NCBI GenBank assembly: GCA_018466975.1
Contig: CM031561.1
Span: 4,836,001 to 4,900,000 of the forward strand
Reading direction: 5' to 3'
DNA from: Sparassis latifolia
Lineage: Eukaryota > Basidiomycota > Agaricomycetes > Polyporales > Sparassidaceae
DNA length: 64,000 bases
Shown: piece by piece, positions 1-10,386 of the stretch
Position numbering within the stretch: the stretch's first letter is position 1
Layout: every line of letters starts with the position of its first letter
Notes under the pieces: model-generated
Seen by the model: only the letters and a program-made list of their open reading frames with translations
Told to the model about the DNA's origin: nothing
The model's database searches: none
Position numbers and translations under genes: made by a program

Positions 1-286
1 GGACGGACGTGCTGAAGGCGCTCTGCCTTGGCGCGCGGGGCGTTGGTCTCGGACGCGCGTTCTTGTACGCCAACGGCGTGTGGGGCGAGACGGGCTGTCG
101 GCGGGTTATCCAGAGTGTGTTACGTCCTTTGATGATGTCGAGATGGGTTTTACTGACGCGAAAATCACAGTCATGCGTGAGGAAATAGAGACGGGCATGC
201 GACTGCTGGGTGTGACGAGGATCGATCTGTTAACGCCGAAGCTGGTACGATATGTCGATCGGGACCTGCCCCGCCCGCGGCTGTAA
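1..286 (+). CDS. FMN-dependent alpha-hydroxy acid dehydrogenase, 3' end only
   Basis: This is the C-terminal end of a protein of the cytochrome b2 / glycolate oxidase family, flavin enzymes that oxidise L-lactate or related 2-hydroxy acids. The frame opens at the window edge with [18 protein letters not shown], which is the family's FMN-phosphate-binding region. After an intron at 115-170 (GTGTGT...CACAG, 56 bases) it continues with [15 protein letters not shown] and [13 protein letters not shown] and stops at 284-286. The splice restores an unbroken family match. The FMN-binding N-terminal part and any cytochrome b5 domain lie outside the window, so the substrate and cell location cannot be judged. 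Confidence 0.88.
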   Translation, partial: DGRAEGALPWRAGRWSRTRVLVRQRRVGRDGLSAGYPECVTSFDDVEMGFTDAKITVMREEIETGMRLLGVTRIDLLTPKLVRYVDRDLPRPRL

Positions 287-1018
287 AGCACGAGGTTGTC
301 AGTTCTGGTCCCTAGGAAAAGATGACTTAACCCTCCATTTCTCCCTGTATCTACGAGGGGTGGTATCTCGACTTTTATTTTTATGCTTCACGACATAAGA
401 TGTTTCGACATAGAAGATTTCTGACTTCCGCTGGGGGATGTACTCGGAAGCCACGATTTCCACTGATCTCAGGCTGATACTATTCAAGTTGTTGTACGTG
501 TATACTTGTTTTCACGATATCAAATCTGAGATACACTAATGGCACGATATTCCATATGCACATTCCACTGCGGGACATGTTCGAAGTGACTCTACTATAT
601 TTGAAGTATTGTTTGTTCCTATTGGTGAGTCGAACGCTCGTTGTTTGCACTTGGGCTTTGCGCGCTCGGGCTGGTTTTTGAAAGACCATGGTACACTCCA
701 GCACGTTCAGTGATGGTTCGAGTTGCCAGACCACCCAAAAATTCATACCCAATGTCCCAATGTGCCGACAGGAATTGTAGCTGGTGACCACTCTCTTCAA
801 TCACGTGCACAGCTGACCCACATCGACGACTGTTTTGCCACAGACGGGAGGTTTCCATAACATATCAGACCCCTGAGGATGGATTCTCTGGGTGTGTAGA
901 TATATCTTCCAATGTAAAAACTTACCCAGCACTGACAACTTTTGCACGAATCGTATCTGGCAACCACTCTGTTCAATCATGTGCCACAGCTCAGCTCAGG
1001 TCCTCGCGGCACACGAGC
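287..1018. other. Intergenic stretch without a recognisable gene
   Basis: Only short open frames occur on either strand and none resembles a known family. The sequence is more AT-rich than the flanking exons. I see no convincing repeat or RNA gene here. Confidence 0.5.
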
Positions 1019-1195
1019 TCACGCACTCCACTGCACCTTCCAGTGCGCGAGCACCAAGGTCTCCGTGATGACCAGCACGTCCTCATCTGGGCAGCCTGTC
1101 ACCGCGCCCATGCGCAGGTCAAAGTGTCGCTGCGGGTTCGCCCAGAAGTCCGCGCCGCGCTGCCGGTAGAGCGGCTGCATGGAGTCAAGAATGAA
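1019..1195 (-). CDS. Terminal exon of an unrecognised protein
   Basis: On the minus strand an open stretch follows a good acceptor (CCTCAG) and reads FILDSMQPLYRQRGADFW, then a segment with HFDLRMGAVTG and DEDVLVITETLVL, and stops at 1021-1019. The composition is that of real protein rather than noise. It may be the last exon of a gene whose upstream exons are decayed in the SDR remnant next to it, or the remains of a separate gene. I do not recognise the family and no function is assigned. Confidence 0.35.
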   Translation of the reverse strand, partial: FILDSMQPLYRQRGADFWANPQRHFDLRMGAVTGCPDEDVLVITETLVLAHWKVQWSA

Positions 1196-1339
1196 CTGAG
1201 GTATTTTTCAACAAAGTGGCGCCCTCGTTTTTTATGCTCCGTGAAACCTTATAAGTACTGACTCACCACTTTAGTCGCCCAACATAAGTCGTCAGTTTGG
1301 GATTTAAGTTTCCTCAGCACTGGAAGTGAGGATTATACA

Positions 1340-2016
1340 CTCTAGGAAAAAACACATTCACCTGGATCGCAGAGTTCTACACAAGTCCCAGGTTCCATCA
1401 AGGACACCTTAAACGAAAGCGGTCAGCTTTCCCGCAAGGACTCGTGTAAGGAAGAAAAGGTGTACCTTGATGTTCCACTTCGGATCGAGTTCCGCCAGAG
1501 ACCAGGAGAACTCTTCCAAAGGTTATCAAGCTGTACAAGAGTGAGGTTGCCACTATTCAACGTGCGAGCACCACACCATAGTACGACAGGAGCGGGATTC
1601 CCTTGAAGACCGCCATGCAACTGTTTTGCAGGGGCAGACCGCCAGGCGGGCTGTTGATCTCGCGGAAGACGCATACGGCCTCCAGGCTGACATTCACGGC
1701 GCCCCCAGAAGTTGATATCAAACAGGGAGCGCGCAGAATCCACTGGTGCCCCCTCGGCATTTGCGAGTACGGAGTAGCCTGCATTGTTGAACACAGCGTC
1801 GATACGGCTGAACGCGGCCACGGCCTTCGCGAAGGCTGCGGTGATGGACGCCTTGTCCGTGACGTCGAGAGGGACGACTAGGAGCTTATTTGTTGGATAA
1901 TTGGCTGCGAGGGAAGGAGAGCATGGAGGGTTTGCGGAGGGTGGCCACCACAATGTCGCCGCTTTTCAAGGCGTGCTCCGCGACGGCCAGGCCGAAACCC
2001 GAAGAGCCCGTGACTC
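1340..2016 (-). pseudogene. Short-chain dehydrogenase/reductase pseudogene
   Basis: All the pieces of a classical SDR are present in order, but in different frames. VTGSSGFGLAVAEHAL is the Rossmann nucleotide loop. LVVPLDVTDKASITAAF and RIDAVFNNAGYSVLAN (with NNAG) follow, then ARSLFDINFWG and FREINSPPGG, where SYYGVV marks the active-site YxxxK region. AELDPKWNIKV and LMEPGT come last. The frame changes between the nucleotide loop and the LDVTD strand, and again after NFWG, with no intron able to explain either change. The catalytic lysine region is not preserved. I call it a decayed NADP-dependent SDR gene; a badly assembled functional gene is the alternative. Confidence 0.75.
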
Positions 2017-2755
2017 GAAATTGTGCATGAGTTCACGAACATATCAAGGAATAAACCAGCACTCACTGAACATTGGGTGAAGACATCGGGAATATACGAG
2101 CGAACTGAGGAGTAAACCGAGAATTCGAAGACGTGCGTCGATAGTGTCTCCATGCAATACGGCTGTCATTTTATACCCTCCTCGCTGAGCCTCCACGTCT
2201 ACCAGCAATACCACCTTTTTCTTTCTGACGAGACGAATTTCCGGTCGGGGCAGCCTTTGATCTTGTACGCTTACTGGATATAGGCGCGTCGGCATTCCCG
2301 GTCAACTTTTGGACTTGCTTACGACTTTGTCAGGAACGCCTCTCCCGCTCTCGCTGACATCGAAGCATCGGCTACGACGTTGTGTAGCGCCAGACGATAT
2401 GAATGGCCGTTGTCCTGGAAATGCTCGATGATTAGCTGGAAAACTCCTGGCTGATGTGTGTAATGTACGATGGCCGTCCTTGAGTCAGTCTGCTTATGCA
2501 TATACAATCAAAAAGATGGAGAAACGGAGAAGGGAAACTCAACCTCAAAAGTGAACGTTTGAATGGCGGGCAATGTTCCACCCTACTGGACTCAGAAAAA
2601 TACCCTCTGAGAGAATCAAAGCGGACGCGCGGCTAAACATGGTAAACACAAGTAGTAGACAACATGGAACATAATGCACGACATACAGGATATAATCTCA
2701 CAAAAAGCGAACAATCCAGGCAATATCTACGAGAAAGAGTGGCCGCACAGCGGAC

Positions 2756-4991
2756 TCATTCGATGAGGTTGCTTTTCTGTAAACTTTTGAGGACGACAGT
2801 GTCCTGCACTGATTGAGACAGAAACATTGATTAGCGGGTTTAGGAATACATGCAAACGGGAGGCTCACCGTCTCTAAGTATAGTCGACGTCGTCTTCGTG
2901 TCCTAAGCAACAAGTGAGCGTCGCTTCAGCAAAATTATGAGAATACTAACCGTGACCGTGGTGAAATGAAAGTAGAAGTATCGCGGCTGTGGTGAGTGGT
3001 CCCTAAGTACTTGCCCAAACTTCCGTCTAAGGTCTGTGATGCATTCCAATCAGCGACCTCCGCGCTGCACACTCCGGAGGATCAACGCACAATTAGACGT
3101 GCTCTCATAGTCGTTCGGGCGGTTGCCATACGATACAATGTACCTGGAGAGCTTAACACCAGCCTCGAGCTTCGCCTTGAAGATGTCGACCTTGTTGAGA
3201 AAGAGCACGATGCTCGTCTCGGCGAGCAGAGGGTTCGCGATGATCGATTTCCACAGCAGAATGGAGTCTTCCTGATAAGCAGGGTAAGTCGGAGGAAATA
3301 TTCCCATCGTACTGATGCCCACCAGCCTATTGACGTTGGGATCCTCTTCCAGCGTCTGGTTGAATGCACTTATAGGGGCTAAGAAGAGGATTGCACTACG
3401 GAGAGCGTCAGTGGACTGGCGATTTCGCAGGGAACACCTTACTCCATATCATCAAAGAAGGGTGCCCATGCCGCTGTATGTATCTAGCGTCAGCTGAGGA
3501 ATATTATTCAGTGACCACAATTCGGCAGACCTCGCTGGTGAAGGTGCATAAGCGAATATGCAGACCAAAGGAGAGTAGAAGAGTAAAAGAGCACGTACCG
3601 ATGATCTGTGCCCGCCGACGTCATATATTCTCCATTCACGAAGTGCGGCTGTCAATGTTTCTTTCTGAACGTCAGCACGACAAAAGTCAAGAATTAGTCG
3701 ACCCACTGTCTTTGATCATAAATCGGTACTCAGTGACACCAAGCGTCTTCAGCCTCGCGCGCAGGATGTCATCTACCTAGACTGAGCTTCATAGTACCAG
3801 CGATGTGCGGTCGTGCTTACCGTCCGTGGGTACATACTTCGGTGATGCGACGCGATCTAGAGAATCCAAGAAGCTGCGATAGTCCATCAGAGGTTCAAAC
3901 GCAGGAGACACGCAACTCACAAACCAGGCATATCTTCCAGCTTGAGATGCTGCGCATGTAGCAGCGCCTGGATAGTTGCGTCGTTCCACAGGCGGATCAT
4001 ATCTTCACGGCACGCACAGATGACTCTTCCCGTATCCTGAGAATCCTTGAGTACCAAACACAGAGATGTCGTCAGTGTGCACACTCACGTCCATGTTCTC
4101 CCAGCCAGGCCCACTCGCGTCGCTCTCGAAGCTCTGGCGGGTACTGGCCACAAACCGGCTGAAGATGCCCTTCCAAGCGAACTGCGAGTTAACTGCAACC
4201 TCCCTCGACCGTACGCTGTTCGTGTAGTACACTTTATCGTCTTGTGAAAAACGCGCCGCATCGAATGCTGCCGTGCCAGATGGCACAAGCTTGCGCGCGA
4301 GCGCTTCCTCTACCTGCACAAGGGGAGACAGCTGCATCTTGAGCATGAGATGCTCCGTGGTGAGCCGTGGATAGCCGCTCGACGAGCCTTCTGGATCGGC
4401 TTGAGCTTCGGTCATCGCGTCGAGGATGAGCCGAATAGACCGCACGACATTCAGATGAATCACAGCTCTCCACGACGCTCGTTCTGAACGAAACGCCTAT
4501 ATGTGGGGACTGTTGTTATCGACGTGGCCCGCGCGGTTGAGGCTATGCTCACCTTCGGGGAGTTCATCAGCTGAAAGTCTGTACAACGACGAAATAGTCA
4601 GAATGAGCTACTTTGACGCGTATCCATCGCACTTACTTTTCAGGGTTGTAGATTTCCCTGTCATTTGGCGACTTGAACACGTCAGAAACTCGAGGGCTCG
4701 AATGTATGAGCGCATTTACCTGATTCGCTTTGCCCTTCGGTATCACTTCAGCTTCAAGTATCATGACCATACACGCTACGTACCAAGCAAGAGTATCTTG
4801 ACAGGCCTCGGCTCTTTCTTCTTCACCTTCTCCTGACGCTGCAGCTCCTCGTCAATCTTGTCTGATATCCTCTTGGCCTCGATTTCCACATTCATCCTAG
4901 CTGTTCTTTCCTCGTCCGACTCATTTGGAGGCGGCGCAAGGGCTCTCGCCAAGGGGTCGTCGCCCCAGGAGAACGAAGCCCTAGCAGGCAT
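2756..4991 (-). CDS. Divergent G-protein alpha subunit
   Basis: A heterotrimeric G-protein alpha subunit in at least nine exons. The start is placed at MPARASFSWGDDPLARALAP; it lacks the MGxxxS myristoylation signal of ordinary G-alphas. Exons join to give KILLLGQSESGKSTTLKNFQ (P-loop), a helical domain with TEHLMLKMQLSPLV, CREDMIRLWNDATIQ, FLDSLDRVASPKYVPTD, switch I ILRARLKTLGVTEYRF, switch II EWRIYDVGGHRSS, AWAPFFDDMD, LFLAPISAFNQTLEEDPNVN, the NKxD motif FLNKVDIFKAKL, and the C-terminal tail LKSLQKSNLIE. Histidine replaces the GTPase glutamine in switch II. The exon join after GGHRSS needs a weak donor. Expanded G-alpha families of this kind are known in agaricomycetes. It probably signals from a receptor, with altered GTP hydrolysis. 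Confidence 0.88.
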
Positions 4992-5446
4992 ATCAGCAAA
5001 GCATGCGGCTCGAGAAGGCAGGAGAAGGGCGTACGCAAAAACTTGCATGATTGATTAATATACTCCCGGGTGGCCTCCGGCGTTCGAGAATTAGATAGAA
5101 ATCTACCCACCGCCAGACTATTAAAGTTCGTAAGTACCGGCAGCTCGCGGCTGGCGTTACGAGGTAATGATACCAGGGGTAATCATCACGCACCTCGGGT
5201 GCCACGAGATTTCTAACTAGATCCAGAGATGGTCGACCGTCTATGGCTGCGCGGACTCGCAGAAGAATGTTCGTACACTCAACGCCCTCCAGCTGCAGAT
5301 GCTGTGGAAGGTCATGGGAAAGTTGTGCATATTTGCGTGAAGAGAAGGTCGGTTCATGATCAAGTCTCACGCTGAGTTCCTCGAAGAACGTGCCACATTT
5401 GCTTCTGATTATTTACTGCTCTCTTACAAGTTACATCGTAATTTCA

Positions 5447-5880
5447 TTATTCAAAGAGAGGAAAGCCTCGCGCAAGGGCTTGGGAATTCTTGAATACTTC
5501 CAGCGGGGCCTTTGATTGACGCATGGCCGTCACAATGTCATCTGAAGCCGCATCATGTCGGGTTGTTATATTGAAATCCAGCTGTGTGTGAGGCCCATCA
5601 TGCGTACGGCCGAAGCCTGGCTCTCAACACAGCTTATCACAGCCAACAGATGCACCTACATGTCGTCTTGGTGGGTCTCCGGGACTAGAAGAACATCTGG
5701 TCAGACGCGGCGCGAACAAATCAGATAAAGAGGCCATACGAAGGAATCGAACGACGTCTTCCAACCTTCTTCGCAGCAGGAGATCCTTCTGATTCCTGGT
5801 TGTCACTTCGCACAGAGGAAGTTTGCCATCTTTCGGGATCCATCAAACGTCGTGATAAGTTTTGGGAGTGAGCTAGACAG
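5447..5880 (-). CDS. Short spliced gene or gene remnant, unrecognised
   Basis: The last exon is clear on the minus strand: GFGRTHDGPHTQLDFN, then HDAASDDIVTAMRQSKAPL and ALARGFPLFE, with stop at 5449-5447. An upstream stretch beginning MDPERWQTSSVRSDNQ and a middle stretch CSSSPGDPPRRH look like further exons, separated by introns with good CTGAC branch sites. I could not join them all in one frame, so the gene may be damaged. It lies about 450 bases upstream of the G-alpha start on the same strand. No family is recognised. Confidence 0.35.
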
Positions 5881-6063
5881 GATTCTATTCACTGTACCCC
5901 AGACTGCAGTTGCCCGGGAGTCCGAACTATTTCACTACCCCGGCTGCGAGTGTAGGCGAGGCACCACATCTTCCCTGTCGAGTACGTGACAGAACCTAAC
6001 TGTATGCAAAACGCCATGTCGACCGGATGAATCCATCCACAATCGACGCGCTTAGCATTGAGC

Positions 6064-6091
6064 GTTGAACGTTGAACGTTGAACGTTGATC
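6064..6091 (+). repeat. 7-base tandem repeat (GTTGAAC, four units)
   Basis: Three perfect GTTGAAC units are followed by a fourth with one change (GTTGATC). It is a small minisatellite in a stretch with no clear exon. Confidence 0.85.
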
Positions 6092-6879
6092 CATGATCAT
6101 AGCGATAGAGGGAGGTCACGGGGATAGGTTGGGTACAGTCTCCGCCATCATATGGTATGATCTAGCGGGACTTTGTCGTACGAGTGGCTTTCGGTGGAAT
6201 GCTGGCTACAGTATACATGTTGGGAGCTGGTGTTATGTAGATTTGGATCGGAACACCACTTCGGTATGCGCAAGTGACTAGACGTACCACAGACAGCGGA
6301 AATCGAACGTCCCTTTCCGTCCATCTTCCCAGTCCAAGCCTCGTAGCTACTACCCTCTTGCACTTCCCAGGGCCCTGATGTGCAGTACCAGTATGGCAAT
6401 CGTCCCGAATAACCAATTAAAACGTCATAGGTTCTCTTGCACCAGGTATCCCCAAAAATAGGTCCGCATGGCAGGGCTTAAGAGCAGGGAAATCTGTCAA
6501 TTAGCCCATCGGAAAAGGGATTCTTCACTTGGTGCTGATTTTCCAAAGGAATGCGCAAGTATTCCGGTAGAAGTTCGTCGACGGAAGCTCTGCGGCCGAA
6601 GGAATCGTCTATACATACGAGTACAACGTCAGCCATTAGTGAGTCGACAAATCTAGAAATGACCAACCCGTTCGGATGGCAAGTAGCCAGTTACGACGTT
6701 CCACGCAGGAAAATGACTGGTAACGAACTCATCGTAGGAGGAAAACTGAATGCTAAACTTCGAAAAAACGACGTTAGCGAAGTCGAGTTGGTGCTACGTA
6801 TCTAGTAGTCTCCTTGCTACTCCAGCGTTATGCGACCTCAGGCAGATTGAAACGCGCGATTCACAGTAAGTCTCACTCA

Positions 6880-7690
6880 CTGCATATATACCAAAATAAT
6901 CCCCAGGAAGAGGAAAATAAGAAGAAACAGCAGCATAGCCGGAATCGTGGAAGGCCAAGTCCAGGGAATTAGATATACCCAAGCATCTGTACTGCATCAA
7001 CGACAGTAACTGAGCTACGAAGTATATCAAGATGCGAACGTTCAAGACACCAAAGTCCCATCGGGGACGCAAACAAGAAGTTCATACGAATTGGTGTTCA
7101 TATGGGTAGTCCAGATGAGTACTCGTGTGGACAAAGGGCCGGAAAGCGCTCCAATAGGGTTGAACGTATTGATGAGGGACTCGGGGCCATGATAATACAT
7201 CCGAAAAATGAGTTTGGTAGCCTCAGGTACCTTCAGACCTTGAACTGCGATGATGGAGTACGTACGCGTTCACCGAAACTTTCCCCGTAACTGGAAGATT
7301 TGTTTCACATATGTCCGTGAAGCTCTTCTTCAGAAGCTGGATATTGACCTTCTCGACGGACTCCATGCAATAGGAACATGTCACGCGCAAGACGACCAAC
7401 TCCAGTGAAATCAAATAGACAGTGAAAATGCCAGCACAACAGAAGCGTCTATCATATAACATTCTGTTGTCCTGTAACTGTGTGAAGTAGCATAAATCGA
7501 GGACGCTGCAAATGGGTGGTCGTGGTTGAAGTCGAAGTCGTGCTCTCAGTATAGTCACCACCACGACCCTCTTCCCTCAAGGACGTCCTCCCTCGTCGTC
7601 CGCCTAAATTTGTAGTCAACAAGGTGAGAAAAAACACCAGGCGGCATCTGGGAAATCCATCCTTTAACCTAGGTGTTGAATATTCCACAG
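6880..7690 (-). CDS. Candidate spliced gene for a membrane-anchored protein, boundaries unresolved
   Basis: Two minus-strand stretches look like true exons. One, about 7050-7240, reads VQGLKVPEATKLIFRMYY, ESLINTFNPIGALSGPLS and TRVLIWTTHMNTNSYELLVC. The other, about 6883-6990, encodes a strongly hydrophobic span, STIPAMLLFLLIFLFLGIIL, preceded by VYLIPWTW. The first resembles an ectodomain and the second a single transmembrane helix. A more upstream frame (7223-7450) adds a cysteine-bearing hydrophobic N-terminus. I could not build one continuous model. It runs divergently from the MOB gene. The family is not identified. Confidence 0.35.
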
Positions 7691-7900
7691 CAGAGTCGGG
7701 ACTTCAGGTGGCGAACGTTTGAATGCTCATATCGGTTTCGTTGTTCAAGCACCCGGAATACCTCCAAGGACGGGAGCCATCTCTCAGTAAGTGCCTTCCA
7801 GCAATGACCACATCTCGTGCGCTTTCTCTGACATTCGCTTGCTCTCTCTGCATAGTAATATAGCCATACATTGCCCCGCACCACCACAGTCTGTCGTGCA

Positions 7901-9802
7901 ATGGCCACAACAACCACTTTCCAACGACCTCTCAAGGGCTCACGCATATCTTCCTTCTATCCGGTGAAGACACTACCGCCACTTTCCTCGCTCGACAGTG
8001 CGTTTCAGCTGCAGGAATACATCTCTCTTCTCATCCGCCGCGACGTGCACGACGTGGACGCAATCGTGTCTATGCCCGAGAAAAGCAGCTCCAGAGACAG
8101 GGATGCCGAGGGCGGTGACGAGGATGCGAAGCGCGAGAAGGGCATGGACAAGGATTCGGACGGGAAGAATGACGTCTCGGTCGACGAGGCTTGTTGGATT
8201 TACGAGCAGTTACGGTGAGCACAATTAAGTTGGACGGCAGGATGCCTACTAATATTGCGCAGCCGTATTGCGCAAGACCTTTCGCATCCGCTCATAACAA
8301 TGCTTCAGCAAGAATGCACGCGTCAGACCTGTCCAGAAATGAAGGCGGGCGAATGGCTCTACCTTTGCGTTGCACATGGAAACGATGGGGCCATGGAGGT
8401 ATGATAACGACCGAGTTCTCATGCATTCCAATATTTATAACTGGATGTCGCAGCAATGTTGCGCAATTGACTATATCTTACATACCCTCGACGGCGCAAC
8501 AGCCCTACTCAACTCCCCACGCGCCTTTCCCTCTCGGTACGTGTCGTATATTGCCTTATTGCTCACTACTTAATGATTCTACGTAGCCTGAGTATTCCCC
8601 CTGCATCACACCGGCACTTCTCCTCCCTCGCACGCCGTCTCTCCCGCATCTTCGCGCACGCATACTTCCACCACCGCGCCGCGTTCGCGCAAGCCGAAGC
8701 CGAGAGCGCTCTGTACGCCCGCTTCCTCGCGCTCACCGCGCGCTTCAATCTCGTCCCCGTCGAGTTCCTCGTCGTGCCCCAGCGGTTCGCCTCGTATGTA
8801 AATGGCACAGACGATGACGATGACGAGGAGGCAAGAAACAAGGAGGCGGAGCCCCCACGGCTTCTCGGTGCTGCAGTCGACCCGCGCAACTTTCGCGAGC
8901 TGCTCGCGCGCCGCGCGGAGAGCGAGTCAGGCGACGCAGGGCCGGGTGCCACACTCGGCCCCGGCAACCTCGTTGAGAACGCGGAGGGACGGGAGGCGAG
9001 CCCTGCGGGTCCTCGCAGGATCGGCCGGAACAGGACGGACACGATGGTCCACAGCGAAGCGGCTAGTGTCATAGAGGAGTTAGGGAAGGGCGAGCCCGAA
9101 GTCGCACCAGAGGCCATTGAGGAAGTGGGCGTCTCGTCTACCGTTCCAGTGGAGGAGTCCGCTCAAGTGGGACTTGACTCGCAGCTTGAGCCTGAAGTAC
9201 CTGACGCGGCCGCGCCGTCCGAGGTGGAGACCGCAGAGACCACTGCGCCTCCGAGTGAGGAGCCCGGTGCGGCGGTGGTAGAGGAAGAAGTCGATGTCAC
9301 CGCTGCTGCGGAGGTAGAGTTATCTCCTGTCGTGGAACCAGTCGAGCCAGCTCCAACACCTGTATCCGTGGAGGAGTCGCCCGCAGAACCTGAGCCACAA
9401 CTGGCTTCTGAAGCCATCCCCGATCTCTCGATATCAGAATTGACGGTGGCACCTCACTCCGAAGCTTCGGCGACTCTCGAGCCAGTTACTACCATGGAGC
9501 AATCGCAAGCAGAGGAAGAAATCACAGCACCTTCGGAGGCCGATGAGGCGGCTGTCGTTGTCGCCGAAGAGGTCGTGACGCTCGCTGAGGCAGTGGCAGA
9601 GGTAGATGTGGCATCGACTGAGGAATCACTGGCAACACTTGCCGTACCAGAAGATCTTCTTGAGGTCCCGTCAAAGCTGGAGCAGAGATTCCCGCTACTC
9701 CTTTACTCGAACCTGAGGTTGAAAAGTCAGGCATTTTGGCTGCAACGGAGGAAGATCCGGAAGCCGAGTCTCAGACAGAGCAACCCACCGCAGAAGAAAT
9801 AA
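7901..9802 (+). CDS. MOB-family kinase activator/phocein-like protein with acidic tail
   Basis: Exons 7901-8214, 8263-8398, 8454-8536 and 8587 onward join without a gap. The order is SAFQLQEYISLLIRRDVHDV, DEACWIYEQLRRIAQDL, TMLQQECTRQTCPEMKAGEW, LYLCVAHG, QCCAIDYILHTLDGATALLN and a helical C-terminal core with HFSSLARRLSRIFAHAYFHH. This is the MOB fold, whose Cys/His residues bind zinc. MOB proteins are adaptors that activate NDR/LATS kinases or act in STRIPAK; this one is nearest the phocein/MOB4 group by inspection. Beyond the core is an exceptional tail of over 200 residues rich in Glu, Ala, Pro and Val. The frame then changes near 9664-9700 and the same kind of acidic sequence resumes in another frame to 10005, suggesting a frameshift. 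Confidence 0.85.
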
Positions 9803-10005
9803 CCCACGAAGCCGCCGCCGTACCTGCCTCTCGCCACGCTGCGCCCACGTCTGACCCGCTGGACGCCGTGGCAGACCCTGCAGGCGAAGACGGCGTCGTT
9901 CAAGGGCAAGAGGAAGGTTCTGGCGACGATGCTCTTGTGGAGGCTGCGGTAGAGACACCTGAACAGCTGGCTCCCAGCGGTGCAGAAGCAGAACCGGAAG
10001 TTTAG

Positions 10006-10386
10006 GCTATGCCCGTACAACGATGTTAACGATGTGATTATCCATTCCCTGGTTGTCGGAAGCGATAATATTGGATATATCGTGGTTCTTCAGCTCCAGC
10101 GAACGCCGGGGCAACTCCCCCAGAGTGACAAAGACAACGGCGATACACTGAGAGTACGTCTGACAATTTGAAAGCATTCAAGTTCTAGTACGCGCTACAT
10201 CTACAGCATTCGTCGTTCCGACAACTACATACGCAAATTACAACACACCTACACGACCTTCGGCTGATGGGATGGATATCTAGAGGGTATTGTCTGTGTA
10301 TACAACAGGCTAATCTTCCGGATGACAGGAATATATCGATAGATAGGAGCTTGATGCAACGTCTTATTGACAGGGAGAAAATGTCA
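10006..10386. other. Intergenic space between convergent genes
   Basis: Lies between the 3' ends of the MOB gene and the RdRP gene. No coding signal is seen. Confidence 0.5.

Noticed and set aside
9163..9417. Minus-strand Ser/Thr/Gly-rich frame
   Set aside because: Antisense shadow of the acidic tail of the MOB gene.
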